Below, piece after piece: positions 1 to 9,237 of a DNA stretch of 49,204 nucleotides (the first letter of the stretch is position 1; every line of letters starts with the position of its first letter). Made by a program: the position numbers and the translations under genes. The notes below the pieces were generated by a model. That model worked only from the letters and a program-made list of their open reading frames with translations. It searched no databases and was not told the origin of the DNA. The DNA is taken from NCBI GenBank assembly GCA_947373745.1, contig CANBZB010000003.1, positions 1 through 49,204 of the forward strand. Reading direction: 5' to 3'. The DNA is from Burkholderiales bacterium (GTDB taxonomy: Bacteria; Pseudomonadota; Gammaproteobacteria; Burkholderiales; Burkholderiaceae_C).

Positions 1-92
1 CCTAGCGTAGCGCCATGGGTCATGTTGAAAGCACCTTTCCAACTTTTGGCCAGAGGTGTGCGCGCGGTAGAAACAATTACTGCATTGGTCAT
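1..92 (-). CDS. acetyl-CoA C-acyltransferase (thiolase), N-terminal fragment truncated by window edge
   Basis: Minus strand from ATG at 92 reads MTNAVIVSTARTPLAKSWKGAFNMTHGATL, a typical thiolase N-terminus. It lies 9 nt after the fadB-like stop. Not in the ORF track because it is short and cut. Confidence 0.85.
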   Translation of the reverse strand, partial: MTNAVIVSTARTPLAKSWKGAFNMTHGATL

Positions 93-101
93 GGGAATTC
101 C

Positions 102-2201
102 TTAATTGAAAGTTTTGCCTTCGGCTGCCAATTTCGCCAACAAGGGCGCTGGCTTCCAGAACTCGGCATCGTCATGCGGGTTGGCGGCAAAGCGGTGCAT
201 GGCTTGCACCACATTGAAGAGACCCACTTGGTCTGCATACAACATAGGTCCACCACGATAAATCGGGAATCCGTAGCCCGTGATGTAAACCATATCGATA
301 TCACTGGCCTTGGATGCAATACCGTCTTCCAAGATATGTGCAGCTTCGTTCACCAATGAAAACACCAAGCGTTGGACAATTTCTTCGTCGCTGATTTTTC
401 TGGCTGTGATACCCATTGCTGCGCGATGTTTGACGACCATGTCTTCCACTTCTTTGTTGGGAATGGCGTCGCGTTTGCCGGCCTGGTAGTCATACCAACC
501 TTTGCCAACCTTTTGTCCAAAGCGGCCCATTTCACATAGCAAGTCAGCTGTCTTGCTGTATTTCATATTTGGTTTTTCGACATAACGGCGTTTGCGAATA
601 GCCCAGCCGATGTCGTTACCTGCTAAATCGCCCATGCGGAAAGGCCCCATGGCGAAACCAAATTTCTCGATGGCTTTGTCGACTTGTTGGGGTGTGCATC
701 CTTCTTCTAATAAGAAGCCGCCTTGGCGACCGTATTGTTCGATCATGCGGTTACCAATAAAACCATCGCAAACGCCAGAGACAACTGCAGTCTTTTTAAT
801 GGTTTTAGCAAGCGCCATCACCGTGGCCAATACATCTTTGGCAGTCTGTGCGCCGCGCACTACTTCCAACAATTTCATGACGTTGGCTGGACTAAAGAAG
901 TGCATACCAATCACATCCTCAGGACGCTTGGTGAAATTAGCAATCGCATTGACGTCTAGCGTTGAAGTGTTGGAAGCCAAAATCGCACCAGGCTTCATCA
1001 CAGCATCTAGTTGTTTAAATACGGTTTCTTTGACGCCCATTTCTTCGAATACGGCTTCGATCACCAAGTCAGCGTCTTTGATGTCGTCATAACTCAGCGT
1101 GCTGGTGAGTAATGCCATGCGTTGCGCATATTTGTCTTCTTTGAGTTTGCCTTTTTTAACTTGGGCTTCGTAGTTTTTCTTGATGGTGGCGATGCCACGG
1201 TCAAGCGCTTCTTGCTTGGTTTCCAGTATCTTGACGGGAATACCGGCATTCAAGAAATTCATGCTGATACCACCGCCCATAGTCCCTGCACCGATCACCG
1301 CAACTTGTTTGATAGCGCGTGTGGGTGTGGTGTCAGGGACGTCTGCAATCTTGGACGCGGCGCGTTGCGATGTGAATAAATGTCTCAGAGCTCGGCACTC
1401 AGGTGTCCACATCAAATTGATGAAGAGTTCACGCTCTAACACCATGCCATCGTCGAATTTTTTCTTGGTCGCTGCTTGCACGGCATCCACGCACTTTGGA
1501 GGTGCGGGATAGTTTTTGGCCATGCCTTTGACCATATTGCGTGTGAATTGGAAGTACGCATCGCCTTGTGGATGTTTGCAAGGCAAATCACGCACACGCG
1601 GTAAAGGTCGCACGTCAGCAACTTCACGGGCAAGCTTCAAAGCTTCATCCATCAAGGACTCGGGGGATGCGGCCATCTTGTCGAACAATTTTTGTCCGGG
1701 CAGCATCGCTAGCATTTCGCTTTTGATAGGCTCTCCGCTAACGATCATGTTGAGTGCAGGCTCCACACCCAAAACGCGAGGCAAACGTTGTGTGCCGCCC
1801 GCACCAGGAATCAAACCAATTTTGACTTCAGGCAATGCAATGCTGGCTCCTGGTGCAGCAATGCGGTAGTGACAGCCGAGGGCTAGTTCTAAACCACCAC
1901 CCATCGCTACGGTATGCACTGCGGCCACAACAGGTTTTGCACAATTTTCAATTTGTGCGATCACACTTAGTAAATTAGGTTCTTGCGTAGCCTTAGGAGA
2001 TCCAAACTCACGGATATCAGCGCCGCCAGAAAAAGCTTTGCCATGCCCAGTGATCACAATCGCTTTAATGGAAGCATCTTGCGCAGCTTTTTCTACCCCT
2101 TCGGTGATAGCTTGGCGGGTTGATAACCCAAGTCCATTGACGGGTGGATTGTTTAAAGAAATAACAGCCACGTCGCCGTGAACTTTGTAGTCTGCACTCA
2201 T
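102..2201 (-). CDS. fadB: bifunctional enoyl-CoA hydratase / 3-hydroxyacyl-CoA dehydrogenase (FadB/FadJ-like)
   Basis: 699 aa; crotonase domain (GGGLELALGCHYRIA) and HAD Rossmann motif (VAVIGAGTMGGGISMNF); SD AAGGA before ATG. Confidence 0.9.
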   Translation of the reverse strand: MSADYKVHGDVAVISLNNPPVNGLGLSTRQAITEGVEKAAQDASIKAIVITGHGKAFSGGADIREFGSPKATQEPNLLSVIAQIENCAKPVVAAVHTVAMGGGLELALGCHYRIAAPGASIALPEVKIGLIPGAGGTQRLPRVLGVEPALNMIVSGEPIKSEMLAMLPGQKLFDKMAASPESLMDEALKLAREVADVRPLPRVRDLPCKHPQGDAYFQFTRNMVKGMAKNYPAPPKCVDAVQAATKKKFDDGMVLERELFINLMWTPECRALRHLFTSQRAASKIADVPDTTPTRAIKQVAVIGAGTMGGGISMNFLNAGIPVKILETKQEALDRGIATIKKNYEAQVKKGKLKEDKYAQRMALLTSTLSYDDIKDADLVIEAVFEEMGVKETVFKQLDAVMKPGAILASNTSTLDVNAIANFTKRPEDVIGMHFFSPANVMKLLEVVRGAQTAKDVLATVMALAKTIKKTAVVSGVCDGFIGNRMIEQYGRQGGFLLEEGCTPQQVDKAIEKFGFAMGPFRMGDLAGNDIGWAIRKRRYVEKPNMKYSKTADLLCEMGRFGQKVGKGWYDYQAGKRDAIPNKEVEDMVVKHRAAMGITARKISDEEIVQRLVFSLVNEAAHILEDGIASKASDIDMVYITGYGFPIYRGGPMLYADQVGLFNVVQAMHRFAANPHDDAEFWKPAPLLAKLAAEGKTFN

Positions 2202-2234
2202 GCGGGTTCCTTGTTGAGACTGAATTGGGACAAG

Positions 2235-2256
2235 AAAAAGAACGGTCGTTCTTTTT
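2235..2256. promoter_or_regulatory. candidate TetR-type operator, perfect 10-bp inverted repeat AAAAAGAACG-GT-CGTTCTTTTT
   Basis: Perfect palindrome between livF stop and fadB start; core shared with 9126-9137. Confidence 0.5.
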
Positions 2257-2266
2257 TCATTCTAGA

Positions 2267-2962
2267 TCAAACTTCCAGCCATTCACGCCGGATATAGGCG
2301 TCTTCTCTGAGTTGAGTTGGCGTTCCTGAAAACACAATACTGCCGTGGCCCATGACCAAAACGCGGTCAGAAATTTCCATAGCAATCGTTAGCTTTTGTT
2401 CTATCAACAAAACAGAAATACCTTTTTGTTTCAAAGTTTTAAGATACTGGGCTACCAAGGCCACAATTTTGGGCGCGAGTCCCTCGGTAGGTTCATCAAT
2501 GATGATGAGATCTGGGTCGCCCATTAAAGTACGACATAGCGTCAGCATTTGTTGTTCTCCGCCAGATAAAACGCCTGCTTCGGTGTGTTGTCGCTCTTTC
2601 AGGCGTGGAAACATGGCATACATATCTTCAAAATCCCAGCGGCTGCCTACGCCCTTTCCTTTTTGTCCCAACAGCAGGTTTTGATGCACGGTGAGTTTGG
2701 GGAAAATGTCGCGGTTTTCAGGTACGTAGCCAATCCCTAAGTGAGCGATTTGGTAAGCCTTTTTGTCTAGGATGGCTTGCCCATTCCATTCAATAGAGCC
2801 TTGGCATTCCACCAGTCCCATGATGGACCGCGCCGTAGTGGAACGGCCCGAACCATTTCTACCTAGCAATGAAACAATTTCACCAGGTTTGATGTCAAAC
2901 GACACACCATGCAAAACATGGCTTTTGCCGTAAAAGGCGTGAAGGTTTTCTATCTTTAGCAT
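2267..2962 (-). CDS. livF: HAAT-family ABC transporter ATP-binding protein (LivF-like)
   Basis: 231 aa; LSGGEQQ signature, IIIDEPTEGL Walker B; Walker A is GRNGSGRST (Lys replaced by Arg). Confidence 0.88.
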   Translation of the reverse strand: MLKIENLHAFYGKSHVLHGVSFDIKPGEIVSLLGRNGSGRSTTARSIMGLVECQGSIEWNGQAILDKKAYQIAHLGIGYVPENRDIFPKLTVHQNLLLGQKGKGVGSRWDFEDMYAMFPRLKERQHTEAGVLSGGEQQMLTLCRTLMGDPDLIIIDEPTEGLAPKIVALVAQYLKTLKQKGISVLLIEQKLTIAMEISDRVLVMGHGSIVFSGTPTQLREDAYIRREWLEV

Positions 2963-2992
2963 GGGGTGTGCTTTGTGACTATGTATTGCGGA

Positions 2993-3742
2993 TCAATGCG
3001 CTTGCGCGCTACCAAGATAGGCTTCTTGCACTTTGGGATTAGAGCGGACTGCGTCAGGAGTATCGAAAGCAATGACCTCCCCATACACCACCACAGCAAT
3101 CTTGTCTGCCAAGCCGAATACAACACCCATATCGTGCTCAACCGTGAGCAGCGTTTTACCCTCTGTGACTTGACGGATCAATTGAATAAAACGCAATGTT
3201 TCGCTTTTACTCATGCCAGCTGTAGGCTCGTCTAACAAAATAACCTCTGCGCCACCAGCGATCGTGATGCCAATTTCAAGCGCGCGCTGTTCGGCGTAGG
3301 TCAGATTCATAGCCAAGACATCGCGTTTCTTGTCTAAGCGGATTCTTTCCATGTATTGCTCAGCTAAATCGTTAGCGTCATCTAAATCAGCTAAAAATTT
3401 AAAGAAGGTGTATTTGTATCCAAGACTCCACAAAACCGCACATCGTAGATTTTCAAAAACGCTGAGCTTAGGAAAAATATTGGTAATTTGGAAACTTCGC
3501 GAAAGCCCTAGGCGGTTGATTTCAAACGGCTGCTTGCCTTCGATTCGATGCTTACCTAACCAAATTTCACCACTGGTTGGCGCAAATCGTCCGCTGATTA
3601 AATTAAATAAGGTGGATTTTCCTGCGCCGTTGGGACCAATGATGGCGACGCGCTCTCCAGCTTTGACCGCCAAATCAACACCACGAATAATTTGGGTCTT
3701 ACCAAAGCTTTTATGTAGATTTTTGAGTTCAAGTGCGTTCAC
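2993..3742 (-). CDS. livG: HAAT-family ABC transporter ATP-binding protein (LivG-like)
   Basis: 249 aa; GPNGAGKST Walker A, ILLDEPTAGM Walker B, VEHDM H-loop. Confidence 0.88.
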   Translation of the reverse strand: MNALELKNLHKSFGKTQIIRGVDLAVKAGERVAIIGPNGAGKSTLFNLISGRFAPTSGEIWLGKHRIEGKQPFEINRLGLSRSFQITNIFPKLSVFENLRCAVLWSLGYKYTFFKFLADLDDANDLAEQYMERIRLDKKRDVLAMNLTYAEQRALEIGITIAGGAEVILLDEPTAGMSKSETLRFIQLIRQVTEGKTLLTVEHDMGVVFGLADKIAVVVYGEVIAFDTPDAVRSNPKVQEAYLGSAQAH

Positions 3743-5040
3743 AGCGCTTCCTCCCTGCGCTTGATTTCTTTTTCAATGAATTCTTGTGACTCACCCCAGT
3801 CATGTAAATATTGACGCCTTGCCAATTCGAAGAGACCAAAGCCAGTCACTACCAGCATCAAACATCCAAACCATGTGTGGCTTGCCTGTGTATCGAGTGA
3901 CATGCCAGCAAACCGCACCTCTGCGCCCATGGCTGCATTGAGCTGCAAGTGATAGAGCATCTCGACGATGGCAGCAACACCCACCAATCCCACCAGTGCA
4001 GTTAAACCAAGCCCTATATAGGCCACCCATATATGGCGTAACCGGCCAAATGCAGCCAAACGTAAATTCATCATGATCAAACTAGATATGCCGCCTGGAG
4101 CAAACATCACCATGAACAAAAATATAAGTCCCAAATAAAGCAACCAAGCTTTTGTGAATTCAGACAAAAGCACAAAAGCCAAAACCAACAAAATTGCGCC
4201 AATGATGGGGCCAAAAAAGAAAGTGGCGCCACCTAAGAATGTAAACAGCAAATAAGCGCCAGAGCGTGCAGCACCAACCACCTCCGCGGTCACAATTTCA
4301 AAATTAAGCGCACCAATGCCGCCCGCTATCCCGGCAAAAAAACCGGCGATGATAAAAGCGATATAGCGCACTTGCTGTGTGCTGTAACCAATGAATTCGA
4401 CGCGCTCTGGGTTATCACGCACGGCGTTCAGTATGCGACCCAAAGGGGTGCGGGTGAATGCATACATCAAGGCTACGCAAACAAATGTGTAGGCCGCCGT
4501 CAGGTAATACACCTGAATGGGTGGGCCAAACGTGATGCCTAAAAAAGGCTGTCCAAAAACGCGATTACCAGAGATGCCAGCTTCTCCGCCAAAGAAGCCA
4601 GAAAACATCAATGACATGGCGAATACCAACTCAGAGATGCCTAAGGTAATCATTGCAAATGTGGTGCCTGATTTGCGGGTTGTTACATAGCCAAACAAAA
4701 CCGCGAAGAACATGCCTCCAATCCCTCCTACCAGTGGGATCAATGACACGGGGACCGGTAGTAAACCGCTGGCGGCGGCATTGAGTGTGTGCATAGCAAT
4801 ATATGCACCGAGCCCTGTGTAGACCGCATGTCCAAAGCTCAACATACCGCCTTGTCCTAAAAGCATGTTGTAAGACAAACACACAATCATGACAGCACCC
4901 ATTTGGGTCAGCATCGAAATTGAAAAATTGCTTGAAAAGGCTTTAGGTGCCACAAGCAACATAATGGCAAAGAGTCCCCAGATTACCCAGCGTGCTACGT
5001 TGTAGGGTGTGAATGCGTAGTGGTTTGCCGTACTTTGCAT
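3739..5040 (-). CDS. livM: HAAT-family ABC transporter permease (LivM-like), with C-terminal extension
   Basis: 433 aa; LivM core motifs (LLGQGGMLSFGHAVYTGLGAY, VRDNPERVEFIGY), plus about 100 extra C-terminal residues. Confidence 0.87.
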   Translation of the reverse strand: MQSTANHYAFTPYNVARWVIWGLFAIMLLVAPKAFSSNFSISMLTQMGAVMIVCLSYNMLLGQGGMLSFGHAVYTGLGAYIAMHTLNAAASGLLPVPVSLIPLVGGIGGMFFAVLFGYVTTRKSGTTFAMITLGISELVFAMSLMFSGFFGGEAGISGNRVFGQPFLGITFGPPIQVYYLTAAYTFVCVALMYAFTRTPLGRILNAVRDNPERVEFIGYSTQQVRYIAFIIAGFFAGIAGGIGALNFEIVTAEVVGAARSGAYLLFTFLGGATFFFGPIIGAILLVLAFVLLSEFTKAWLLYLGLIFLFMVMFAPGGISSLIMMNLRLAAFGRLRHIWVAYIGLGLTALVGLVGVAAIVEMLYHLQLNAAMGAEVRFAGMSLDTQASHTWFGCLMLVVTGFGLFELARRQYLHDWGESQEFIEKEIKRREEAL

Positions 5041-5045
5041 AAATA

Positions 5046-6080
5046 TTAAGTCTCGCGCTTACCCAACAAACCACGTGGTCTGAAGATCAAAATCAATACC
5101 AAAAATAAATACGGCAATATGGGAGCGACTTGTGAAATGGTAAGTTTAAGTAGGGCGTTATCTTGCGACGCAACTCCGACAGAGAGCCCCATGCTTTGCA
5201 TCAAAGACAAAACCGAATAATCGAGTGCTACTGCAAAGGTTTGGACAATACCAATAATTAAAGAAGCTAAAAAAGCCCCCGCTAAAGAACCCATGCCCCC
5301 AACGACAACCACCACAAAGATCACGGAGCCGACTGTGGCGGCCATGGCAGGTTCAGTCACAAAAGTGCTGCCGCCAATGACGCCCGCTAATCCGGCCAGT
5401 GCGGTTCCAACGCCAAACACAGACATAAAAACGCGTGGCACGTTATGGCCCAAAGACTCCACCATGTCAGGATGCGTTAGTGCAGCTTGAATCACCAGGC
5501 CAACACGGGTTTTAGTTAGCAAGAGCCATAGGCCCAGCATCATGCTGATGGCAACCAGCATCATGAAGCCCCTGGTGGCGGGGAAAGGAGAACACACCAC
5601 CCGCACCGCCGCATCAGTAACTTGGCAAAGCTCCGGAGATGCCGCACCCCACACGAGAGATAGTCCACGCATGGAGTTTTGAATTAGCGTGAATGCAGGG
5701 CCTTGTAACCCTAAAGGGGGTTGAAATTCAACAGCTGTTCTTCCCCAAACCAATTGGACGATTTCTAAAACAACGTAAGACAGTCCAAAAGTGATCAATA
5801 GCTCAGGCACATGTCCGAATTTATGCACACGGCGCAAACAAAATTTTTCAAAAAATGCACCTAATAAACCAGCAAGAACAGGCGCTAAAAATAAAGCAGT
5901 CCAAAAGCCCAAGACCGAATTGAGTGTGAAACCAATATAGGCGCCGATCATGTAAAAACTTGCATGGGCGAAATTAAGTACGCCCATCATGCTGAAAATC
6001 AATGTGAGGCCTGAACTCAGCATGAATAACAACAACCCATAACTCAATCCATTGAGTGTTGAGATTACAAAAAATTCCAT
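5046..6080 (-). CDS. livH: HAAT-family ABC transporter permease (LivH-like)
   Basis: LivH motifs (YGLLLFMLSSGLTLIFSMMGVLNFAHASFYMIGAY). Start reset to MEFFVIS (6080); the longer ORF reads into a terminator hairpin. Confidence 0.87.
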   Translation of the reverse strand: MEFFVISTLNGLSYGLLLFMLSSGLTLIFSMMGVLNFAHASFYMIGAYIGFTLNSVLGFWTALFLAPVLAGLLGAFFEKFCLRRVHKFGHVPELLITFGLSYVVLEIVQLVWGRTAVEFQPPLGLQGPAFTLIQNSMRGLSLVWGAASPELCQVTDAAVRVVCSPFPATRGFMMLVAISMMLGLWLLLTKTRVGLVIQAALTHPDMVESLGHNVPRVFMSVFGVGTALAGLAGVIGGSTFVTEPAMAATVGSVIFVVVVVGGMGSLAGAFLASLIIGIVQTFAVALDYSVLSLMQSMGLSVGVASQDNALLKLTISQVAPILPYLFLVLILIFRPRGLLGKRET

Positions 6081-6096
6081 GAATTCTTTCTGTTCT

Positions 6097-6126
6097 AAAA
6101 AAAGAGTGCGCCTATGACGCACTCTT
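6097..6126 (-). terminator. rho-independent terminator/attenuator between substrate-binding protein gene and livH
   Basis: Minus strand AAGAGTGCG-TCATAGG-CGCACTCTT followed by TTTTT: 9-bp stem, 7-nt loop, U-tract. Confidence 0.8.
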
Positions 6127-6144
6127 CATTTGAGGTAAGAACCT

Positions 6145-7377
6145 TTAACCTGGACGTTTCATCTGGCAGCTTGTGGGAGTGCTGGCTACATATGGCTCAA
6201 ATTTTTGAACGGGCGCTAAGGTCATACCTGTGTTTTCAGCGGAGTATGGATACTTCTTATCTACCTTTTGCCAAACGGTCATGAACATCGTTTGTTGAAG
6301 TTGATGGTCTGACTTACGCATTTCATTTTCGCCCGCAAAACTTTGGAATTTAAGCCCTTCTAATGCAAAGGCAACTTTGACGGGGTCAGTTGATTTTGCT
6401 TTTGCCATCGCTAATGTCAAAGAATTGAAAATATTGTCGATGGAGTTGGTGTACATGTCATCTTTGAACTTAGCATTAAATTCCTCCATCCATTTTTGGA
6501 ATTTACCGCCCATGTTGTAGTGAGAATAACTAATCTGGAATACACGTCCTTCACCGTTTTTGCCTAGGGCAGTAGGCGTGCCAGATACACCGGTGTAGTA
6601 GGTGTAGAACTTACCTGTATATCCAGCTTCGTTGGCTGCTTTTACCAATAGCGATAGATCAGAACCCCAATTACCCGTAATCACGGTATCCGCTCCTGAA
6701 GCTTTTATTTTTGCGATGTACGGAGAGAAGTCACGCACTTGCGCCAAGGGGTGCAAATCTTCACCAACGATTTGAATATCGGGTCGCTTACGCGCTAAAT
6801 TTTCTTTGGCATATTTGGCAACTTGATGTCCATGCGAATAATTTTGATTCAGCAAATAGACCTTCTTGATATCTGACTTATCTTTCATGAACGTAGTCAT
6901 TGACTCAATTTTCATGGATGTATCGGCGTCAAATCTGAAATGCCAGAAACTGCACTTGCTATTCGTGAAATCTGGATCAACCGCTGAGTAATTTAGAAAC
7001 ACAACTTCCTTGCCGGGATTGCGATCGTTGTGCTTGTTGACCGCTTCTATCAAAGCGCCGGCTACAGATGAACCATTGCCTTGTGTAATGTATCGAGCGC
7101 CTTGGTCAATCGCAGACTGCAAGGCGTTCAAGCTTTCGGCAGGACTTAATTTGTTATCAATGGAAACGATTTCAAATTTAACTTTTGCTGGGTTATTGGC
7201 GTTGTACTTTTCTGCCAAGAATTGGTATGTTTTTAACTGGTTGCTACCAACAGGTGCCATCAAGCCTGAAAACGCTTCAATCATGACGATTTTTACAGTT
7301 TCACCAGCTTGCGCAAACGCAGCTGAGCTAAGCGCTGTGAGTGCAGCAGTGGTAATAAGTTTGTGGGTAAGTTTCAT
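6145..7377 (-). CDS. ABC transporter substrate-binding protein (Peripla_BP_6 type)
   Basis: Signal peptide MKLTHKLITTAALTALSSAAFAQA; AEKYNANNPAKVKFEIVSIDNKLSPAESLNALQSAIDQG; SD GAAGGAGA upstream of ATG 7377. Confidence 0.87.
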   Translation of the reverse strand: MKLTHKLITTAALTALSSAAFAQAGETVKIVMIEAFSGLMAPVGSNQLKTYQFLAEKYNANNPAKVKFEIVSIDNKLSPAESLNALQSAIDQGARYITQGNGSSVAGALIEAVNKHNDRNPGKEVVFLNYSAVDPDFTNSKCSFWHFRFDADTSMKIESMTTFMKDKSDIKKVYLLNQNYSHGHQVAKYAKENLARKRPDIQIVGEDLHPLAQVRDFSPYIAKIKASGADTVITGNWGSDLSLLVKAANEAGYTGKFYTYYTGVSGTPTALGKNGEGRVFQISYSHYNMGGKFQKWMEEFNAKFKDDMYTNSIDNIFNSLTLAMAKAKSTDPVKVAFALEGLKFQSFAGENEMRKSDHQLQQTMFMTVWQKVDKKYPYSAENTGMTLAPVQKFEPYVASTPTSCQMKRPG

Positions 7378-7455
7378 AGTTGTCTCCTTCATATTTTTAA
7401 ACGATTAATGGTTACAGGGTTTGCTTTTTACGTATCTAGGGAATGCACTAGTTTG

Positions 7456-9099
7456 TTAAAGATTCGGCAATACGTAGTCTTTCAATTGCTCGCGTAATTT
7501 TGTTTTGAGCATCTTGCCAGTGGCGCCGATAGGAATGCTATCTACGAACACTACGTCATCAGGGATTTGCCATTTAGCTGTCTTGCCTTCGTAAAAACCA
7601 AGTAGCTCTTCGCGTGAAACGTGTGCATCTGGTTTTTTGACCACCGCGACGATGGGACGCTCATCCCATTTGGGATGCTTTACGCCAATGCAAGCCGCCA
7701 TCAAAACACTGGGATGCGCGACGGCGATGTTTTCGATGTCGATCGAACTGATCCATTCGCCACCTGATTTGATGACGTCTTTGCTCCGGTCGGTGATTTG
7801 CATGTATCCATCTGTGTCGATGGTGGCTACGTCACCGGTTGGAAACCATTCAACGCCATGCGAGTCTTTCACCAAGGGTGAGCCTCCCTCACCTTTGAAA
7901 TATTCAGCAACCACCCATGGGCCTTTGACCAACAGATCACCATAGGCTTTGCCATCATGGGGCAAGTCTTTACCTGCATCGTCCACTATCTTCATATCCA
8001 CACCAAAAATAGCGCGTCCTTGCTTGAGACGAATTTTCATTTGCTCGGGTTCAGACAATTTCAGATGCTTGTTTTTGAGTGTGCACAGTGTGCCAAGTGG
8101 ACTGAGTTCCGTCATACCCCAGGCATGCAGGACTTCGACGCCATAGTCATCCATGAAGGTCTGAATCATGGCGGGCGGACACGCTGATCCTCCGATCACC
8201 GTGCGATTCAGGGACGAGAACTTCAACCCATTGGATTTCATGTGTGTCAAAAGCATTTGCCACACCGTGGGAACACCCGCAGCATAGGTCACGCCCTCAC
8301 CTTCGATGAGTTCGTAAATTGACTTGCCATCCATGCCAGAGCCTGGGAACACCAATTTGGCGCCTGTCAGGGCTGCGCTGTAAGGAATGCCCCATGCATT
8401 GACATGAAACATGGGTACAACGGGCAAAATAGCATCCCGCGCCGAAATGCCCATGACATCGGGGAGCGCCGCAGCATAAGCGTGCAAGATGGTTGACCTA
8501 TGGCTGTAAAGCGCTGCTTTGGGGTTTCCGGTCGTGCCACTGGTGTAGCACATGCTGGAAGCTGAGTTCTCGTCAAAGCTTGGCCACTGGTAATCGGAAG
8601 ATTGCTTTCCAATCCATGCTTCATAACTCACCAAGTTGGGAATTCCAGTGTCGGCAGGCAATTTGTCACCATCGCACATCGCTACCCACTGTTGAATCGT
8701 GTTGCACTTGCTATGAATCGCTTGGATGATAGGTAGGAAAGTCATGTCGAAGCAGAGCACTTGATCTTCTGCGTGATTAGCAATCCATGCAATCTGGTCT
8801 GGATGCAAACGGGGGTTGATGGTGTGCAAGACACGACCACTTCCGCTCACACCAAAATACAACTCTAGGTGGCGATAACCATTCCACGCCAAAGTCGCTA
8901 CGCGGTCACTAAAAGCCAATTTGGCAGCGTCTAAGGTGTTCGCTACTTGTCTAGAACGGCGCGCCACATCAGCCCATGTATAGCGGTGGATATCGCCTTC
9001 GACCCGGCGAGAGACCACTTCACCATCACCGTGATGTCGCTCAGCAAACTCAATCAAATGAGAAATGAGTAATGATTGCTTTTGCATTAAACCGAACAC
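7456..9099 (-). CDS. acyl-CoA ligase, AMP-binding family (fatty acyl / 3-methylthiopropionyl-CoA ligase-like)
   Basis: 547 aa; [30 protein letters not shown], and C-terminal [17 protein letters not shown] start with SD AGGAG. Confidence 0.88.
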   Translation of the reverse strand: MFGLMQKQSLLISHLIEFAERHHGDGEVVSRRVEGDIHRYTWADVARRSRQVANTLDAAKLAFSDRVATLAWNGYRHLELYFGVSGSGRVLHTINPRLHPDQIAWIANHAEDQVLCFDMTFLPIIQAIHSKCNTIQQWVAMCDGDKLPADTGIPNLVSYEAWIGKQSSDYQWPSFDENSASSMCYTSGTTGNPKAALYSHRSTILHAYAAALPDVMGISARDAILPVVPMFHVNAWGIPYSAALTGAKLVFPGSGMDGKSIYELIEGEGVTYAAGVPTVWQMLLTHMKSNGLKFSSLNRTVIGGSACPPAMIQTFMDDYGVEVLHAWGMTELSPLGTLCTLKNKHLKLSEPEQMKIRLKQGRAIFGVDMKIVDDAGKDLPHDGKAYGDLLVKGPWVVAEYFKGEGGSPLVKDSHGVEWFPTGDVATIDTDGYMQITDRSKDVIKSGGEWISSIDIENIAVAHPSVLMAACIGVKHPKWDERPIVAVVKKPDAHVSREELLGFYEGKTAKWQIPDDVVFVDSIPIGATGKMLKTKLREQLKDYVLPNL

Positions 9100-9125
9100 G
9101 CGATACTCCTATGGGACAATTTTTG

Positions 9126-9137
9126 GCACGACCGTGC
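9126..9137. promoter_or_regulatory. candidate TetR-type operator GCACG-AC-CGTGC
   Basis: Palindrome upstream of the acyl-CoA ligase. On the minus strand AAAAAAGCACGGTCGTGCC aligns with AAAAAGAACGGTCGTTCTT at 2235. Confidence 0.45.
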
Positions 9138-9237
9138 TTTTTTGATGGGCCATTGTGCCAAGACTTATCAAGTTTTTAACCAGTTTGAACAAAAAAGACC
9201 TCATGGATTTCCCGACACAAGATAGACAATGCCAGCC

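Noticed and set aside
7423-7452. Imperfect CTAG...CTAG repeat (CTAGGGAATGCACTAG) upstream of the substrate-binding protein
   Set aside because: Only the outer 4 bp pair; no second copy found in the window to support an operator.
9123-9140. Possible sigma-54 promoter (TTGGCACGACCGTGCTTT) facing selO
   Set aside because: GG and GC elements are separated by 9 nt rather than the required 10; the sequence is better explained as a palindromic operator.
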